A DNA stretch of 64,000 nucleotides, from assembly GCA_963924555.1 (NCBI GenBank), contig OZ004589.1, positions 3,472,001-3,536,000 on the forward strand, read 5' to 3'. How positions within the stretch are numbered: position 1 is the first letter of the stretch; every line of letters begins with the position of its first letter. Source of the DNA: Crambe crambe (Eukaryota; Porifera; Demospongiae; Poecilosclerida; Crambeidae). The translations under genes were made by a program, and so were the position numbers. Of the stretch, positions 9,925-21,269 are shown one piece after another. Below the pieces are notes generated by a model. It was not told the origin of the DNA, did no database searches, and was given only the letters and a program-made list of their open reading frames with translations.

Positions 9925-12340
9925 AGCCTATAAATGTTGGTCCCAAATTTAGCAGCTCAGTAGCATCAGCCATGCTTACTATACACTATAAGCACACTAA
10001 AATAATATCCCAATTTACTAAAACAAATAGTGTTTGTATTGGGACAAAATGTTTGCATAAACACTTCCATTAATTTTGTAATTTCAGTAGCACAAACATC
10101 AAGATGTAGGCTAATTAGTTTTATATCTTTTTGAATGCTGATTTACTTTTTATTTTTTTGAATTTGCTAATCTAATTTTCTGTTATTAAATTCATTTTCC
10201 AAATCTTCATTTAGTCCTAACTTTTTTTTAATTTAGCTATAATTATTATCTCATGTGACTCTTTGGTTAATATTAATAGCTATTTTCTTCCCAAATCTTG
10301 ATTCCTTTAGACCATGGAAAGCAATCAGTTTCAGAATTAGCATATACCAAGAAATATATGTTGCCTTTAAGAGATCAGTTTAGAAATAGGGAAATCAGTG
10401 AAATTTACTTTTCACGAAGTGGGTTGGATCTGCAGGCATGGGAGGAGGTTTCATCCGATAGTCAAAATGATCGATCTCAAAGAAGATACATTAAAGGGCT
10501 GGGCTGGAATTGTATTCTCTGGATAGTGACAGGGATAGTGATGATGCTACAGCTAACAATGAACAGATTAAAGAAAATGAATCTGAAAATCTACTGATAC
10601 AGAAGAGCTAGTTAATGCACATTTAAAAATTTTTCTTAGCTTTGAGAATCTGTTTTCAAGGGTGTAGAGGTATGGCACTTCCACAAGTTTCTGCTTCCTG
10701 TTATCTTACATGAAATTCTGCCACTCTCAGAGTTTGTGTTATCAGAAAATTCTGTTATACTCTCTGGGATTGTGGCTAACTCTATCTATAAACTTTCTAA
10801 ATGCATACAGCTCCAAGGAATTGTGCTCATTGTCTGGCTCTTGAGTGACCCCAAGATTTTCTCCCAAAGCTGGAGTCCACACTACTTTGTAGCTAGACAT
10901 GATGTCCACATATCACCCCTTCAAGCAACAAAATAGCATCTCCAGCTCTTGCAACAGCCATACCAGTACTATAGCATTTATGAACTCTCCATGGCCACAA
11001 GGTTAGAATAAAAATGGGCGGTAACATGTGGGTGTGATTAAGAGGATTAGGCACATATCATTTATTAGGTGCATAAACCTTGCCATCTCAAGTGATAAGC
11101 ACATTAACCAGAGTCTACAGTATAGTCATGTCATAGATATAAATTGAGCTGGTGTACATAGCCACAGCTGATTGCAATGGTGGATGGTACATTATGTTTG
11201 ATCATGGCTGGAGGCACTGCTATGGCAGGTACAGCTATACCATACCACCATTCGGAGTTTTTTTGGTTTTGTTTTGTGTGTGTATGCATTTTGAATAATA
11301 ATAATGACTTAGTACATGGCATTGCCTAGATCATACTGAATTGAAAAAAAATATTTCACTACTAGATTGAATCTCTCCCATACAAAATATACACAAGATT
11401 TAGTGAAAATATAGCCTCGTCCCGGCCCTCCTTTTAATTATGCCTGGAGATGAAGCTATAAATAATTATAGTGCTATAAATATAGTACAACCATTAGGTC
11501 AAAAGGTTGCATGACATGTCTCATGCAATTTACATAGCTACTCAATAATTCATTATTGGCCTATATACCTTTCTCCTTCAAATAAATTTCCTCCTTCTTT
11601 TCATCCATGCCTAATTGAATGGTAAGTAGCTAGATATGATAACTCTCCATAAGAAAATCTCGCTCATAACTATACTTCTCAAACTGCTTCCTCAAATCAT
11701 CAATTTTTCCTTATTCTTTTCACCTATACCTAAGGTAACTATTAATACTTATAATGATAAAGGAAAGCTCCATATGAAAATATCATAGGTCTACCTTTCT
11801 CTAGCTCCTTCTTCAAAGGATCAATTGCAGCATCCAGCCATATGATAGTCTGGCATAGCCGACCCTTTACCAACTGCAAGGATCTGGAAACACGTAATAC
11901 TCGGACTTGTACATTTAAGGAATAATGGGTGCCATTCATCTAAGTTCCAAGTATTATATATCTCCAGACCCTTCTCCTCCCTTTGTGGTTGGTAAAAGGT
12001 CTTGATATAACTGTCATATCTTTCTAGGATTACCAGCGATTACTGGATTAGCAGCATTGCAGGAATCGGATTGCAGCATTGAGCTACCAGGATTAATAAG
12101 GTTACCAGCATTACCAGAATTACCAGGTGAGAATAACAGCATTATTATGATGATTATACCTGATTACCTGGATTACTCAAAATGATTAACATTAGCTACA
12201 GTAGACACTCACATATCCGGCCCTCATTATATAGGTGTCAGATTATCCAGCTTCATTTTAAATCATGTAGAGCTAATTCACAGGTGTGTTTGCTTTAAGT
12301 AGAGGGTAAACTTGCATAGGCGTAGGAAGGTGATTTTGAT

Positions 12341-12382
<42 letters not shown>

Positions 12383-12929
12383 ACAACAATTTCTCTCACA
12401 GAAAACTGTACCTTTATACTTGTCTTCACTCTAGGGTGGCACCCCCCCCCCCCCCCCCCCCCCCCCCAGTTCCTAGCTATGCTTATGTAAAGCATCTATG
12501 TCATTCTGCAGAACACAGACATGGCAGGTGCTGCAACATGTAGTCTAGACTGACTACAAGCCATGAATCAGACATTTGTCACAAGTTCTTGACTCAGCTA
12601 TACAGTGTTACTGTGTGCATAATTCGCACACGGGGTATGAAACCACCACTGCAATATTGTACAAATGACTTTCACCAACTGGTTCGAATATGTTACACGA
12701 ACATACTAGTGATACACAGTAGACACTCACATATCTGAACTCGATCAAGTTTGGATATGTGGATATGTGAAACAATATTGAATTTTTAACATTTCAAGCT
12801 ATTGGAGCGCTGAAATTGAAATTGAAGTCTTCTGCTGCGATAAGGTTAGTGCCTTAAAGGTCAGTCTTTGAAGATATTTTAGGTTTTTTATGCAGATTGC
12901 CGCGATAATTATGGACACCATGACCAATC
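9925..12929. other. Intergenic region between secreted paralogues 1 and 2
   Basis: No confident gene. Contents: an open plus-strand stretch at about 10298-10597 (a 99-aa frame lacking a clear start; it could be an orphan exon after CCTTTAG); a minus-strand frame at 11742-11939 with no recognised domain; a run of ATTACCAG-like words at about 12030-12170; and facing poly-G and poly-C tracts at 12342-12467. Confidence 0.4.
12342..12467. repeat. Facing poly-G (39) and poly-C (26) tracts
   Basis: A run of 39 G (12342-12380) and a run of 26 C (12442-12467) are separated by 61 bp. They could pair as a hairpin or form G-quadruplexes. Run lengths may be sequencing or assembly estimates. Confidence 0.8.
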
Positions 12930-13146
12930 ACTTAATCCCTGCTGCGCATACACGCACGAGGTAATTAAACAAACTCTCACGTGTCATGTATAAATTATAC
13001 AAACAAGTGATACTAAAAGCAGCTATAAGTTTTAAAATGATGAATAGCTAAGGAGTTCTCCTATGTATTGTAGCACCTTTACACACATTATTTATTAAAA
13101 CACACTCTTTAAATTAATAACTGCGAATTAAACACACAATTGAATT

Positions 13147-14625
13147 TTAGTATATAGGTCTTTTCCAGTTAACTCGAGATGGAACAAAGGATCTTGTGTT
13201 TGTCTTCATGGCCATCTTTCTTTGTGCTGCTCCCTGAAAGCCCACATTCATATCAAAACCTTCACAGCCTCCAACATTATTCAGATCTTTGGGAACATAG
13301 GCCAACAGAAAGCGAAACCCATCTTTTACAAGGTCTACCCCACATTTCACCAATCCCAGTTCACTAGTCCCCAAATCTTCACTATCGAATATCTTCAGCA
13401 GACCTTCGAGTGCCTTTCTGAGAGCAAAAACAAGCAGACATTGAGATTTTGTTTGTAACTCTTTATTGCTTGGATTTTTAGATAAAAACTGGTTAACTAA
13501 GTAAAATAGTGAGGTATTATTTGTTGCAAGACCATTGAAGCTGGCTAACACGGTTACAACACTCCTTAATAAATGGTTTCGATCATCTTGGCTCATGTTC
13601 AGATCTTCACCATTTATAATTTTGAAAAGAGCTGGCAATATATTATTAACTGCATCTTTTATAGCTTTCTTCTTTTCATTCCCTTCAATTTTTTTCAGGA
13701 AGTACTCATCAAGAAAAAAGTTAATAGCACTTATAAAAGAAGCTCTGTCTTCAGCATTCAACTTTCCATTGCGATGCAATAATACTTTTAAAATATTTAG
13801 CATGTTTTCTAAAGACCCTTTGGGAGCTGCATCTGCATACTTTCGGAAAATATCTCTCATAATCTCTTTTAGAAAATCAAAATCGAATGCTTGTTCTTTC
13901 CCAACTAAAGAGTGACCATGAATCACAGAGTTTACGATGTCAAGAAAAGTTTTATAATATGAAATGAAATCAGTCTTTCTGATCAACTTCTGAATCGACT
14001 CTAAAATAGGTTTATGCAGGATGCCGAAAATCTTACCTTTCTTTAGAGATTCAACATAATTTAGTGTGTTGTTCGTAAGGCACATAAACAAATTTCTTAT
14101 CAATTGATTTGCCTGTTCATTCTCCCAAGTTTCATTTCGAGTCTTGATATAGTCTTGCAGTCTAGATCTGTCCTCACCAAGAAGTAACTTGTTTGCCTCT
14201 GATATTTTTGCAGTAGTCCAACCATCACCTCTTCTATTGTAAGAATCCATTGCAATGCTGGGCCCTGGCATCAGTTCATTTCGTACCTGTATGTAATCCG
14301 AAACAAGTCCAAGGATTTTTGAAAACAACTGATTCCTTTCTTCAGTGTGTGAAACTAATGCAACTTCCATTCGCTTTGGGATCATGTCCCTGTTGAATTT
14401 TCTCTCATATTGATCATTACCGTAAAAAGGAGAATCATATGGAGGTGAGGGATGAGATGGCCATGGAAGAGTGCTGTCCATTCCCTGCTGGCTAGTATGT
14501 TTTGAAGCCAAGAGATCCTCTCTGATTGAGAGGAGCTGATTTATCACATCTTCACGAGAGAAGGGTGCAGAATATGCGGCAGCAAAGATGACTATGAAGA
14601 GTGAAAAGGCTAGAAGCTTTTTCAT
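13147..14625 (-). CDS. Secreted helical protein of unrecognised family, paralogue 2
   Basis: Intronless, 492 aa. The open frame extends to a GTG at 14646, but the first ATG is at 14625 and gives a signal peptide (MKKLLAFSLFIVIFAAAYSA, then P). The mature region is helical and Lys/Asn/Leu-rich. It shares with paralogue 1 SLKKGKIFGILHKPILE, KLNAEDRASFISAINFFLD, RNHLLRSVVTVLASFN and FLSKNPSNKEL. Near the C-terminus AYVPKDLNNVGGCEGF parallels paralogue 1's FIPKELSNGGDCEDF. A TATA box sits at 14701-14708. No enzyme, toxin or adhesion motif is visible. Function unknown. Confidence 0.85.
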   Translation of the reverse strand: MKKLLAFSLFIVIFAAAYSAPFSREDVINQLLSIREDLLASKHTSQQGMDSTLPWPSHPSPPYDSPFYGNDQYERKFNRDMIPKRMEVALVSHTEERNQLFSKILGLVSDYIQVRNELMPGPSIAMDSYNRRGDGWTTAKISEANKLLLGEDRSRLQDYIKTRNETWENEQANQLIRNLFMCLTNNTLNYVESLKKGKIFGILHKPILESIQKLIRKTDFISYYKTFLDIVNSVIHGHSLVGKEQAFDFDFLKEIMRDIFRKYADAAPKGSLENMLNILKVLLHRNGKLNAEDRASFISAINFFLDEYFLKKIEGNEKKKAIKDAVNNILPALFKIINGEDLNMSQDDRNHLLRSVVTVLASFNGLATNNTSLFYLVNQFLSKNPSNKELQTKSQCLLVFALRKALEGLLKIFDSEDLGTSELGLVKCGVDLVKDGFRFLLAYVPKDLNNVGGCEGFDMNVGFQGAAQRKMAMKTNTRSFVPSRVNWKRPIY

Positions 14626-14700
14626 TCTGAAATTCTTATTTGTCACAGTTACTGATGAAAATTCTTCACTGTTTAGTGGTTGAATGGTTACTGTCCAGAG

Positions 14701-14708
14701 TTTTTATA
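14701..14708 (-). promoter_or_regulatory. TATA box of secreted paralogue 2
   Basis: TATAAAAA on the minus strand, in GGCTATAAAAAC, about 76 bp upstream of ATG 14625. Confidence 0.65.
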
Positions 14709-15037
14709 GCCCCAGAGCTGTACTTCTCCCCGAAAAGTGTGATATGTAGCCTCTCAGTAGCATATTCTTAGAAGTAAGATCATTGCTATTGAGTAACAGA
14801 ATTTTCTAATTGTCAATTCATGGGATTGCTGCGTAGCTTGTCTCTGGGTAGCTAGCTACTTTTTCCCCCAACTCTTTCTTATTCTAAAGTTATGGTAGAA
14901 TTTTAAAATTTCTATGAAAACTTCTTTTCGATACAGATGCATATGTGCATGCATGTGGTCTCTTGAGTATAACATAAGCTGTGAGTGTAAAAACTTAAAC
15001 CATAAACTTTAGTGATCGAGTGTCAGTTATTTTAAAA

Positions 15038-15262
15038 CATATGCAGTCAAAGCCACTGTTGACAATCTAATCTCTAGCTATGTACTAAAAAACAGTCACA
15101 AGTGACCAGTACACATGCAGTCAAAGCCACTTGACAATTCAATCTCTATGTACTGAAATTCTATTTTAAAAAACAGTCACAAGTGACCAGTACACATGCA
15201 TTCAAAGCCACCGTTGACGAATTCAATCTCATGTACTGAAATTATAATTCACAAGTGACCAG
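15038..15262. repeat. Minisatellite, three units of about 70-95 bp
   Basis: Three tandem copies contain ATGCAGTCAAAGCCAC, CAATCTCTATGTACTGAAA and AGTCACAAGTGACCAGTA. Related units occur in duplication unit B at about 31374-31560 and 31855-31915. Confidence 0.8.
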
Positions 15263-15510
15263 TAACTGTAGTTGCTCAAGTTGTCCTACATTGCCTCAGG
15301 GTCTATGTGAGTGTGTACATCATAGGTCTCTCAATTTTTTTGTTCATCATTATATCATTATATTAGTGTATGTTCATTTTTTTTTGTACATGTTACACAG
15401 TAATACACATTCAAACTTGACTTGTTGTTACTAAGCTAAGATGTAACAAAATCAATGAGGAAATAAATAAAAAGGCAATGTATACAGGGTTATCATTAAT
15501 AGCTAAATGT

Positions 15511-15655
15511 TGTGAACCAGCACCAAAATTAAGTTGCCTTCAGCTAATAATCCCTACATCACTGCCTACATGCCATAATAGAAAAGTAGCTCAATTAGGG
15601 CAGTGATGTAGCTAGGAAGTATTAGCTGAAGGCAACTTAATTTTGGTGCTCACAA
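15511..15655. mobile_element. Short hairpin-type MITE
   Basis: The arms are about 15519-15566 and 15600-15650. AGCACCAAAATTAAGTTGCC begins the left arm and its reverse complement ends the right arm. It is absent from the matching place in unit B, so it may have inserted after the duplication. Confidence 0.75.
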
Positions 15656-17045
15656 TTAGCATACATGAATTTTTTTTCTCATTACTTGTTTTAGGATTGT
15701 TGAGAGCAAGTGTGCTAGAGCAGATACCAATAATGCACTCTATATATTACTCAAATGAAAGGCAACGTGATTCACATATGCAAAAAAAAAATGGCTGAAC
15801 CCATCTTAGAAATTTAATATCATCGGCTATTTCAGCCTGTTTATAATAAGCAAAAGCAAAATATCTCTACAAGATGATATAAATTTCGTAGGGCAGGATC
15901 AGTTATGATTTTAGACGGCAGCTGATGCTGTCCACAGGAAATGAATTACAGGACACACACGAAACATGGCATCGTAAATGAGTGCTACCACCAAATTGTG
16001 TCCACATTATGCTATGCTCTATCTGAAGAATATGAAGATCACTCCATTCTAGGCCCTCCAGCAAGTTACACTAATCAAAAAATTGTTTGTCATTCAATAT
16101 GAGCTCAGATTTGCCCCACAAAGTCATACTTTCGTCCTGACAAGTTTTTTTTTTGCTGCCACTGAAAGTATTCAGGACCAATGTCCTATTAATCTGACCT
16201 CAAAAGTAGCAGGACTTCAAAATAAAACTACTGTCTACAATAAAGTGTGTTGTAGTCTATGAGCTGTCTTAATGAACAAAGACCACAGTGTAAGCAGGTG
16301 AAGAAGAGACACCAACCAGTGGTGATTTACTTAAGGGACCTTACTGAGTTAATGTTGAATGTTTTCATAACAAACTGTGTGACTGTTTTGTAATTGTGAA
16401 TACCGTATAGATTTTTATTACTGAGTTTAGTTATTTATTTATTTCAGTACATGTATAAGTTGTTATTCTTGGTGACTCAGAGCTTTTTAATTTAACATTT
16501 CCCAGAGACACATAGTAAATAACCCTGGGGGTGCAGGCCAAAACTTGTAATACTGTAATTCACTAAAATTAATTTTCATGATAAAAATAATTCATATAAT
16601 AATTAATGTTCATGTTAAATATTTCGTACAATACAGTTAGCATGTAATAATTATGCTCTAATACTATAAACATTAATTTTTGTTGTGAATAATTTTCGTA
16701 TATGTACAAGCGTACGAAAATATTTCAACAATGAAATAAAAGCAAATTATGGTAGCCTAAGCAAATTATCTTAAGTGCATGTATACATAATGAGACTTCA
16801 ACATTATTAAATTCAGCTTTGCTCACTCGCTTAGTCTCAGACTATGACTCATTGAAATTAAGTCTAGCCATCCAAAGTGCCCCACGCGTATACATACGTA
16901 TGTATGTCCAACCATCATAGACTTCTAGGTTGGGATGGCAAAGATGACCCATTGGACTAGTATTAAACATGTCCTTTCATAACACCAAGATACTTATTTT
17001 CTGCTCAAAGATAGAACGCCTTCAGTGTGCTAGGACTCATCGGAT

Positions 17046-17180
17046 TCAGATTATGTGAGTGTCTACTGTATATCACTAGAGTATGTTTGTGTAACATATT
17101 TGAAGCAGTTGGTGAAAGTCATTTGTATTTCGACTTCTTAGGCTAAGATGTTGCAGTGGTGGTTTAATCCTTACACATGC
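17046..17180 (-). repeat. Inverted copy of 12635-12750 at the A/B junction
   Basis: GTGAGTGTCTACTGTATATC, AGTTGGTGAAAGTCATTTGT and TGCAGTGGTGGTTT match the reverse complement of 12635-12750. The fragment sits exactly between the two tandem units. Confidence 0.7.
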
Positions 17181-17354
17181 TCACATGGGGTAATTAAACA
17201 AACTGTCACATGTCATGTATAAATTATACAAACAAGTGATACTACAAGCAGCTATAAGTTTTAAACACAATATGATGAATAGCTACAGAGTTCTTCTATA
17301 TACCTTTACAAAACACACTCTTTAAATTAATAACTATGATCACATAATTGAATT

Positions 17355-17527
17355 TTAGTATATAGGTCTTTTCCAGTTAAATTGAGATGGAACAAAGGAT
17401 CTTGTGTTTGTCTTCATGACCATCTTTCTTTGTGCTGCTTCCTGAAAGCCCACATTCATACCAAAACCTTCACAGCCTCCAACTTTATTCAGATCTTTGG
17501 GAACGTAGGCCAACACCAAGCGAAACC
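17355..17527 (-). pseudogene. 3' half of secreted paralogue 3, cut off by the 12.1-kb insertion
   Basis: This encodes the last 57 or so residues of a paralogue-2-like protein (LVLAYVPKDLNKVGGCEGF through WKRPIY and stop). Homology stops at GCGAAACC (17520-17527). At that point the sequence switches to GGTCAGTGGATATTTGG, the left end of the inserted element. The rest of the gene resumes at 29653 with GAAACCCATC, so the two pieces together make one gene. Confidence 0.9.
17522..17527. repeat. Left target-site duplication GAAACC
   Basis: GAAACC before the left terminal repeat is repeated at 29653-29658 after the right one. The intact paralogue has a single GAAACC here (about 13313-13318). Confidence 0.88.
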
Positions 17528-17571
17528 GGTCAGTGGATATTTGGTCCAAATAATATTCATTATTATTGAAG
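17528..17571 (+). repeat. Left terminal inverted repeat of the 12.1-kb element
   Basis: The first 17 bp match the right end perfectly. The next 27 or so bp (TCCAAATAATATTC, then TTATTATTGAAG) match imperfectly. Confidence 0.8.
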
Positions 17572-18103
17572 AACAAAATATCACAGATAATTTGATTTTC
17601 AATTTTTTGAAAATTAAATTTTGAAAAATAACCAATTTTTTTTATGGATTTAATTTGTGAAAATCAACTGAAATCTTTTAAGGTCACATTTTTTTTCATT
17701 TTTAATATTGTAGCTTGATTCCACTAACGCCACAGTACCATGTATTTTTAATTTTCTCGTCTTTTGATTACACTGATGCCGCAGTACATGTGATTCGGTA
17801 CAGTATCACCAAAACTGTAGGCCTACATTATATGCATACAATCTCTGTCACTAATACCCTTTACCACAAACTACATGGACCACACTAACTTCGAGTTCCA
17901 GTACCTGCCATCTTCTGATACATATCTTCTATTTGAGTGAGGCATACCCTTTAGCTACATACTGTGATGAAGCAGCAACTATGGAGGAAGCGTCCCCAAG
18001 TACTTCACAGCTTTCTAGTGAACTGTTTTTAATAGCAGTGTTGGCAAGTGAGCTACAGCTGACTGCATGTTTGAAGATGGTCGAAAGAAAACAACCCAAG
18101 GTG

Positions 18104-18430
18104 ATTGATCATACAGCCTGTGATGTTGCTGTTTCTTACAAGTGGTACTGTTTGGCAACACTAGCTGTATAGCTACCAGTCTAAGCACTTCCTCTAACTA
18201 CCAGCAAACATTTCTCTTGCATACTAAACTTAAGTCAATTCTTATCACACCTTCTATAGCACTCATTGATCATAGAGCCTGTGATATTGCTGTTTTTTTT
18301 ATAAGTAGTACTATATTTGGCAACACTAGCCATATATAGCTACCAGTCTAACCACCTCCTCCAACTACAAAAGCCCAGCAAACATTTCTCCTGTGTGAGA
18401 TTACTGAACTTAATTCCTAGCACACTTTCT
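18104..18430. repeat. Tandem duplication of about 155 bp
   Basis: Two copies (about 18104-18255 and 18263-18430) share GATCATACAGCCTGTGAT / GATCATAGAGCCTGTGAT, TTTGGCAACACTAGC, TAGCTACCAGTCTAA and CCAGCAAACATTTCTC. Non-coding. Confidence 0.75.
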
Positions 18431-18798
18431 GTAGCACTCATTCAACCCTTTACCCCAAAAAGTTACATAGCATCACAATTACTATTTTAAAAATTCATCA
18501 TGATGTTAAAAAGTAAAGACATGTTCCAAATGAAACTTCGATGCTGGCTTTCTGTCTTGCCACCTGAAAGAAACAAACAAATAATAGTTATCAAATTATC
18601 ACTCTAGAGTATAGTAATTGAATCATCTAGGCATGTGCATTCAATACTACTGAGTCCATGTTCTCATTTTGCATGTATGGAGAACTGCACAGATATGATT
18701 AAACATGCAGGTATAAAAACAGTACCACCTAGACCTGTCACTTAAAAACACTCCGGCTGGGTATGCTGTTGCTCTACACTAGTCCACAGACACAATAA

Positions 18799-18819
18799 GG
18801 GGGGGGGGGGGGGGGGGGG
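18799..18819. repeat. Poly-G tract (21)
   Basis: Twenty-one consecutive G, a possible G-quadruplex or slippage site. Confidence 0.85.
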
Positions 18820-18984
18820 TTCCCTGGCTGCACTAAAAAATATTGGATTACTCATTAACCATAATGTGTATTCGCATGAAATTAAGTATGCTATTTCAAT
18901 GATAGTTGGAGTACTTACGAACCAAAAAGTGGGTGTGGCTTAAGAATTGAGGCCCCAAAATATTGTGTTCAAGCAAAAAATGAA

Positions 18985-19266
18985 GACCACTGTTAGGGAC
19001 AGTAATAACTCAGGATAAAATTTCATCACTTTACACATTATGTAGGACTACAAAATGCGGCTTTCCTTTTTCCGTAGCAACACACACAAAATTTTTAAAT
19101 CATCTTTTAAGTGATTCACTAATGTTTTAAAGTACCTTTCAGTACTTTAAGTCATTTAACGTGGATTACAATGCCTATATAGAGAGCCACATTTTGTAGA
19201 GCTTCTAAAGAAGATTCAAATGATATCTTAAATTTTTTAACTAAGTTATCATTGTCCCAAGAAGCA
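18985..19266. mobile_element. Palindromic MITE-like element nested in the 12.1-kb element
   Basis: The arms of about 75 bp are imperfect. TTAGGGACAGTAATAACTCA and CTACAAAATGCGGCTTTC on the left pair with CTAAGTTATCATTGTCCCAA and GAGAGCCACATTTTGTAGAG on the right. No coding sequence. Confidence 0.65.
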
Positions 19267-19710
19267 AATTTTTAACTCTTTAGGGTATACAGCTACTCTC
19301 ATAGTGCCTTCATAAGTGGTCATTAAAAAAAATGAATTAAAAATTGTTAATCATGTGATAGAGGCTTCAAATTTGGCTTGGACTTAGCTATATGATGAAA
19401 CTAAGCAATGAATTTTTTTATCTGGGTTATACGGACATTGGTATGGAGGAAGGGAAGGGCTAAGACAGGAAGTAAAAAAGTGGGCGGAGTCACACTAATA
19501 CATTTGTAAAGTGGCGAGTTTTGGACCCAAGGAACCCCTCTTAAGTCTTGTGCCTTTCAGATAGAGTAGGTAAATGGTCAGCAGCACTGAGTATGCATTA
19601 TACGGAGTATATTATAATACAGAGCTGGAAATCTTGCCCTTTTCACTGGAGAGTATTGCCTAGACATTGTTATGGCTGAATTCTAATTGCTACTAGGAGT
19701 GTGGTGGAAT

Positions 19711-19713
<3 letters not shown>

Positions 19714-19741
<28 letters not shown>

Positions 19742-19742
19742 C
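19714..19742. repeat. CA dinucleotide microsatellite
   Basis: About 14 tandem CA units. Confidence 0.9.
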
Positions 19743-21090
19743 TGAGTACTGTAACCTTTCCCAAACCAGCTGACTCCACCCAGATTGCTGAATTAATACA
19801 GGGAATGAACACCTATGACATACAATTTAAAGTGGCTATGGGGATTCAGGAACATTGTGGAAATGAAGTGGAATCAACTAGAAAGACTTTTAGTATCGGA
19901 AGTACAACAGGCAAGTTTAAGGAACTGTGTGTATGTATATTGTCAATCTGGAGTACTTTAGTCAACTGGATCTCTCCACTGGACTCTTTTTTCAAACTGA
20001 TATACTTTACCAAGGTGATAGCTAGTTTGTCATGAAGAAACTCCTATGCTTGGTTACTAATGGTAAAGATCCCAGTGTACTTGAATAGATGTTGAGCTGA
20101 GAGCCTGAATGGCTTTGAACAGTTAGCTCTTTTTAAAGCATAGCTTTCTCAGTGGATGTAAATGATATTTTCATACAAGGCCAGCAAGATTTATAAATAA
20201 CATGAATTTTTTTTTTCTGCTCATTAATATCGAGAGTGCGTTAGCACTCTCTAAGTAGGGATGGCGGGTCAAAGGTCATAAAGACTGTATAAACTAAAAA
20301 CTCTTCTTCTCTTCTACCCTTACTCTACAGGTTCTCAGAAGGCTACAGTGAATTATTACATCTACAAAGAAGAGAGGAGAATGTTCAAAAACCAAAAATT
20401 CATTCGCTAACATAAGAAAAAAATGAGTTCTAAAATTGACTTTTGTTCTTTTTCTTTATAATAAGGATAATAAATATAAGATCGACGTACCGACTTACTG
20501 GCTATAGTCATCAAAATTCTGCTTTGGCCATCTGTTAGAGCGGCACCTAGAGGCTGATCTTTTGCTATTAGTTTTAACTAAAGCGCTACTTCACAAATCA
20601 GTGATATCGATAGCACTCTGCTAATCTTTCTATGCCATTTTGAAGCGCAAGTCGGTAAGGGGCAGAGCGTGTGGGTGTGGCCACGTATAAGTGTACAGTG
20701 CAGCCTAATCCTCTTAAGTTTAGTAAGCTAGGTCTTCAGTTTAATCGTTTAGCTAGCTATTTATTCTTATCTGATGATCTTCCTGACACTCCTTGCTGCA
20801 TTGCAGTACAGATCTCATCCTATAGAGCCAGTACTTGGCTGTAGTGTATAGTCAGCTCACTTTACCATGCCATGCACATGTCATTTACATTGCTGTTGCT
20901 GTAAAGTTTTATATTAAATAGACAAAACTAACTTAAATAGCTAATAAATTCTTCCAGAGACTGTGTATGTGCCTACAAAAGATAGGTTTATGTAGAGCTG
21001 GCTTTGTACTGTAGCCTAATAATCACTGCATACTCTCAGTTGAAGTGACGATCAATACTGCCACCCTCAATTCTTCAACTTCAAGCATAA
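19743..21090. other. Non-coding interior of the 12.1-kb element
   Basis: No gene seen. A short inverted repeat GAGAGTGCgttaGCACTCTC is at 20231-20250. The remaining open frames are short and unsupported. Confidence 0.4.
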
Positions 21091-21269
21091 AAAATAAAAA
21101 GTTAAGTAGGGATAGCCTCTGTATAATGTACTGCAGCCTCGTATGAAAACAATCCCTACTTTTACAACGGCCTATAGCTAGCTGTAGGCAGTGAATGTAA
21201 ATGTAGGGATTGTTTTCATACGAGGCTGCAGTACATTATACAGAGGCTATCCCTACTTAACTTTTTATT
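21091..21269. mobile_element. Hairpin MITE with near-perfect arms
   Basis: The arms, about 67 bp each (21091-21159 and 21203-21269), are perfect reverse complements as I read them. AAGTTAAGTAGGGATAGCCT begins the left arm and AGGCTATCCCTACTTAACTT ends the right. The spacer is only about 43 bp. The lack of divergence suggests a recent insertion or gene conversion between the arms. Confidence 0.8.

Larger units (their letters stand above)
12930..17045. repeat. Tandem segmental duplication, unit A
   Basis: This block of about 4.1 kb contains secreted paralogue 2 and both flanks. Its start (GGTAATTAAACAAACT near 12960) matches 17190. Its end (TTCAGTGTGCTAGGACTCA, ending about 17041) matches 33458-33476. 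It therefore duplicates unit B, which consists of about 17163-17527 plus 29653-33475. A stretch of about 0.7 kb (about 15440-16140, including the hairpin element at 15511) appears only here. Confidence 0.8.
14709..17162. other. Upstream flank of paralogue 2, non-coding
   Basis: No gene seen. It holds a three-copy minisatellite (15038-15262), a hairpin element (15511-15655), AT-rich sequence shared with 31.0-33.5 kb, and at its end a fragment inverted relative to 12635-12750. Confidence 0.5.

Noticed and set aside
11742-11939. Minus-strand 65-aa frame considered as a helicase fragment
   Set aside because: No diagnostic motif; the resemblance was too weak to annotate.
12295-12495. Poly-Pro/poly-Gly frame
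   Set aside because: Translation of the homopolymer tracts only.
14626-14646. Upstream start for secreted paralogue 2 (seven extra residues)
   Set aside because: The codon is GTG. ATG at 14625 matches the other copies.
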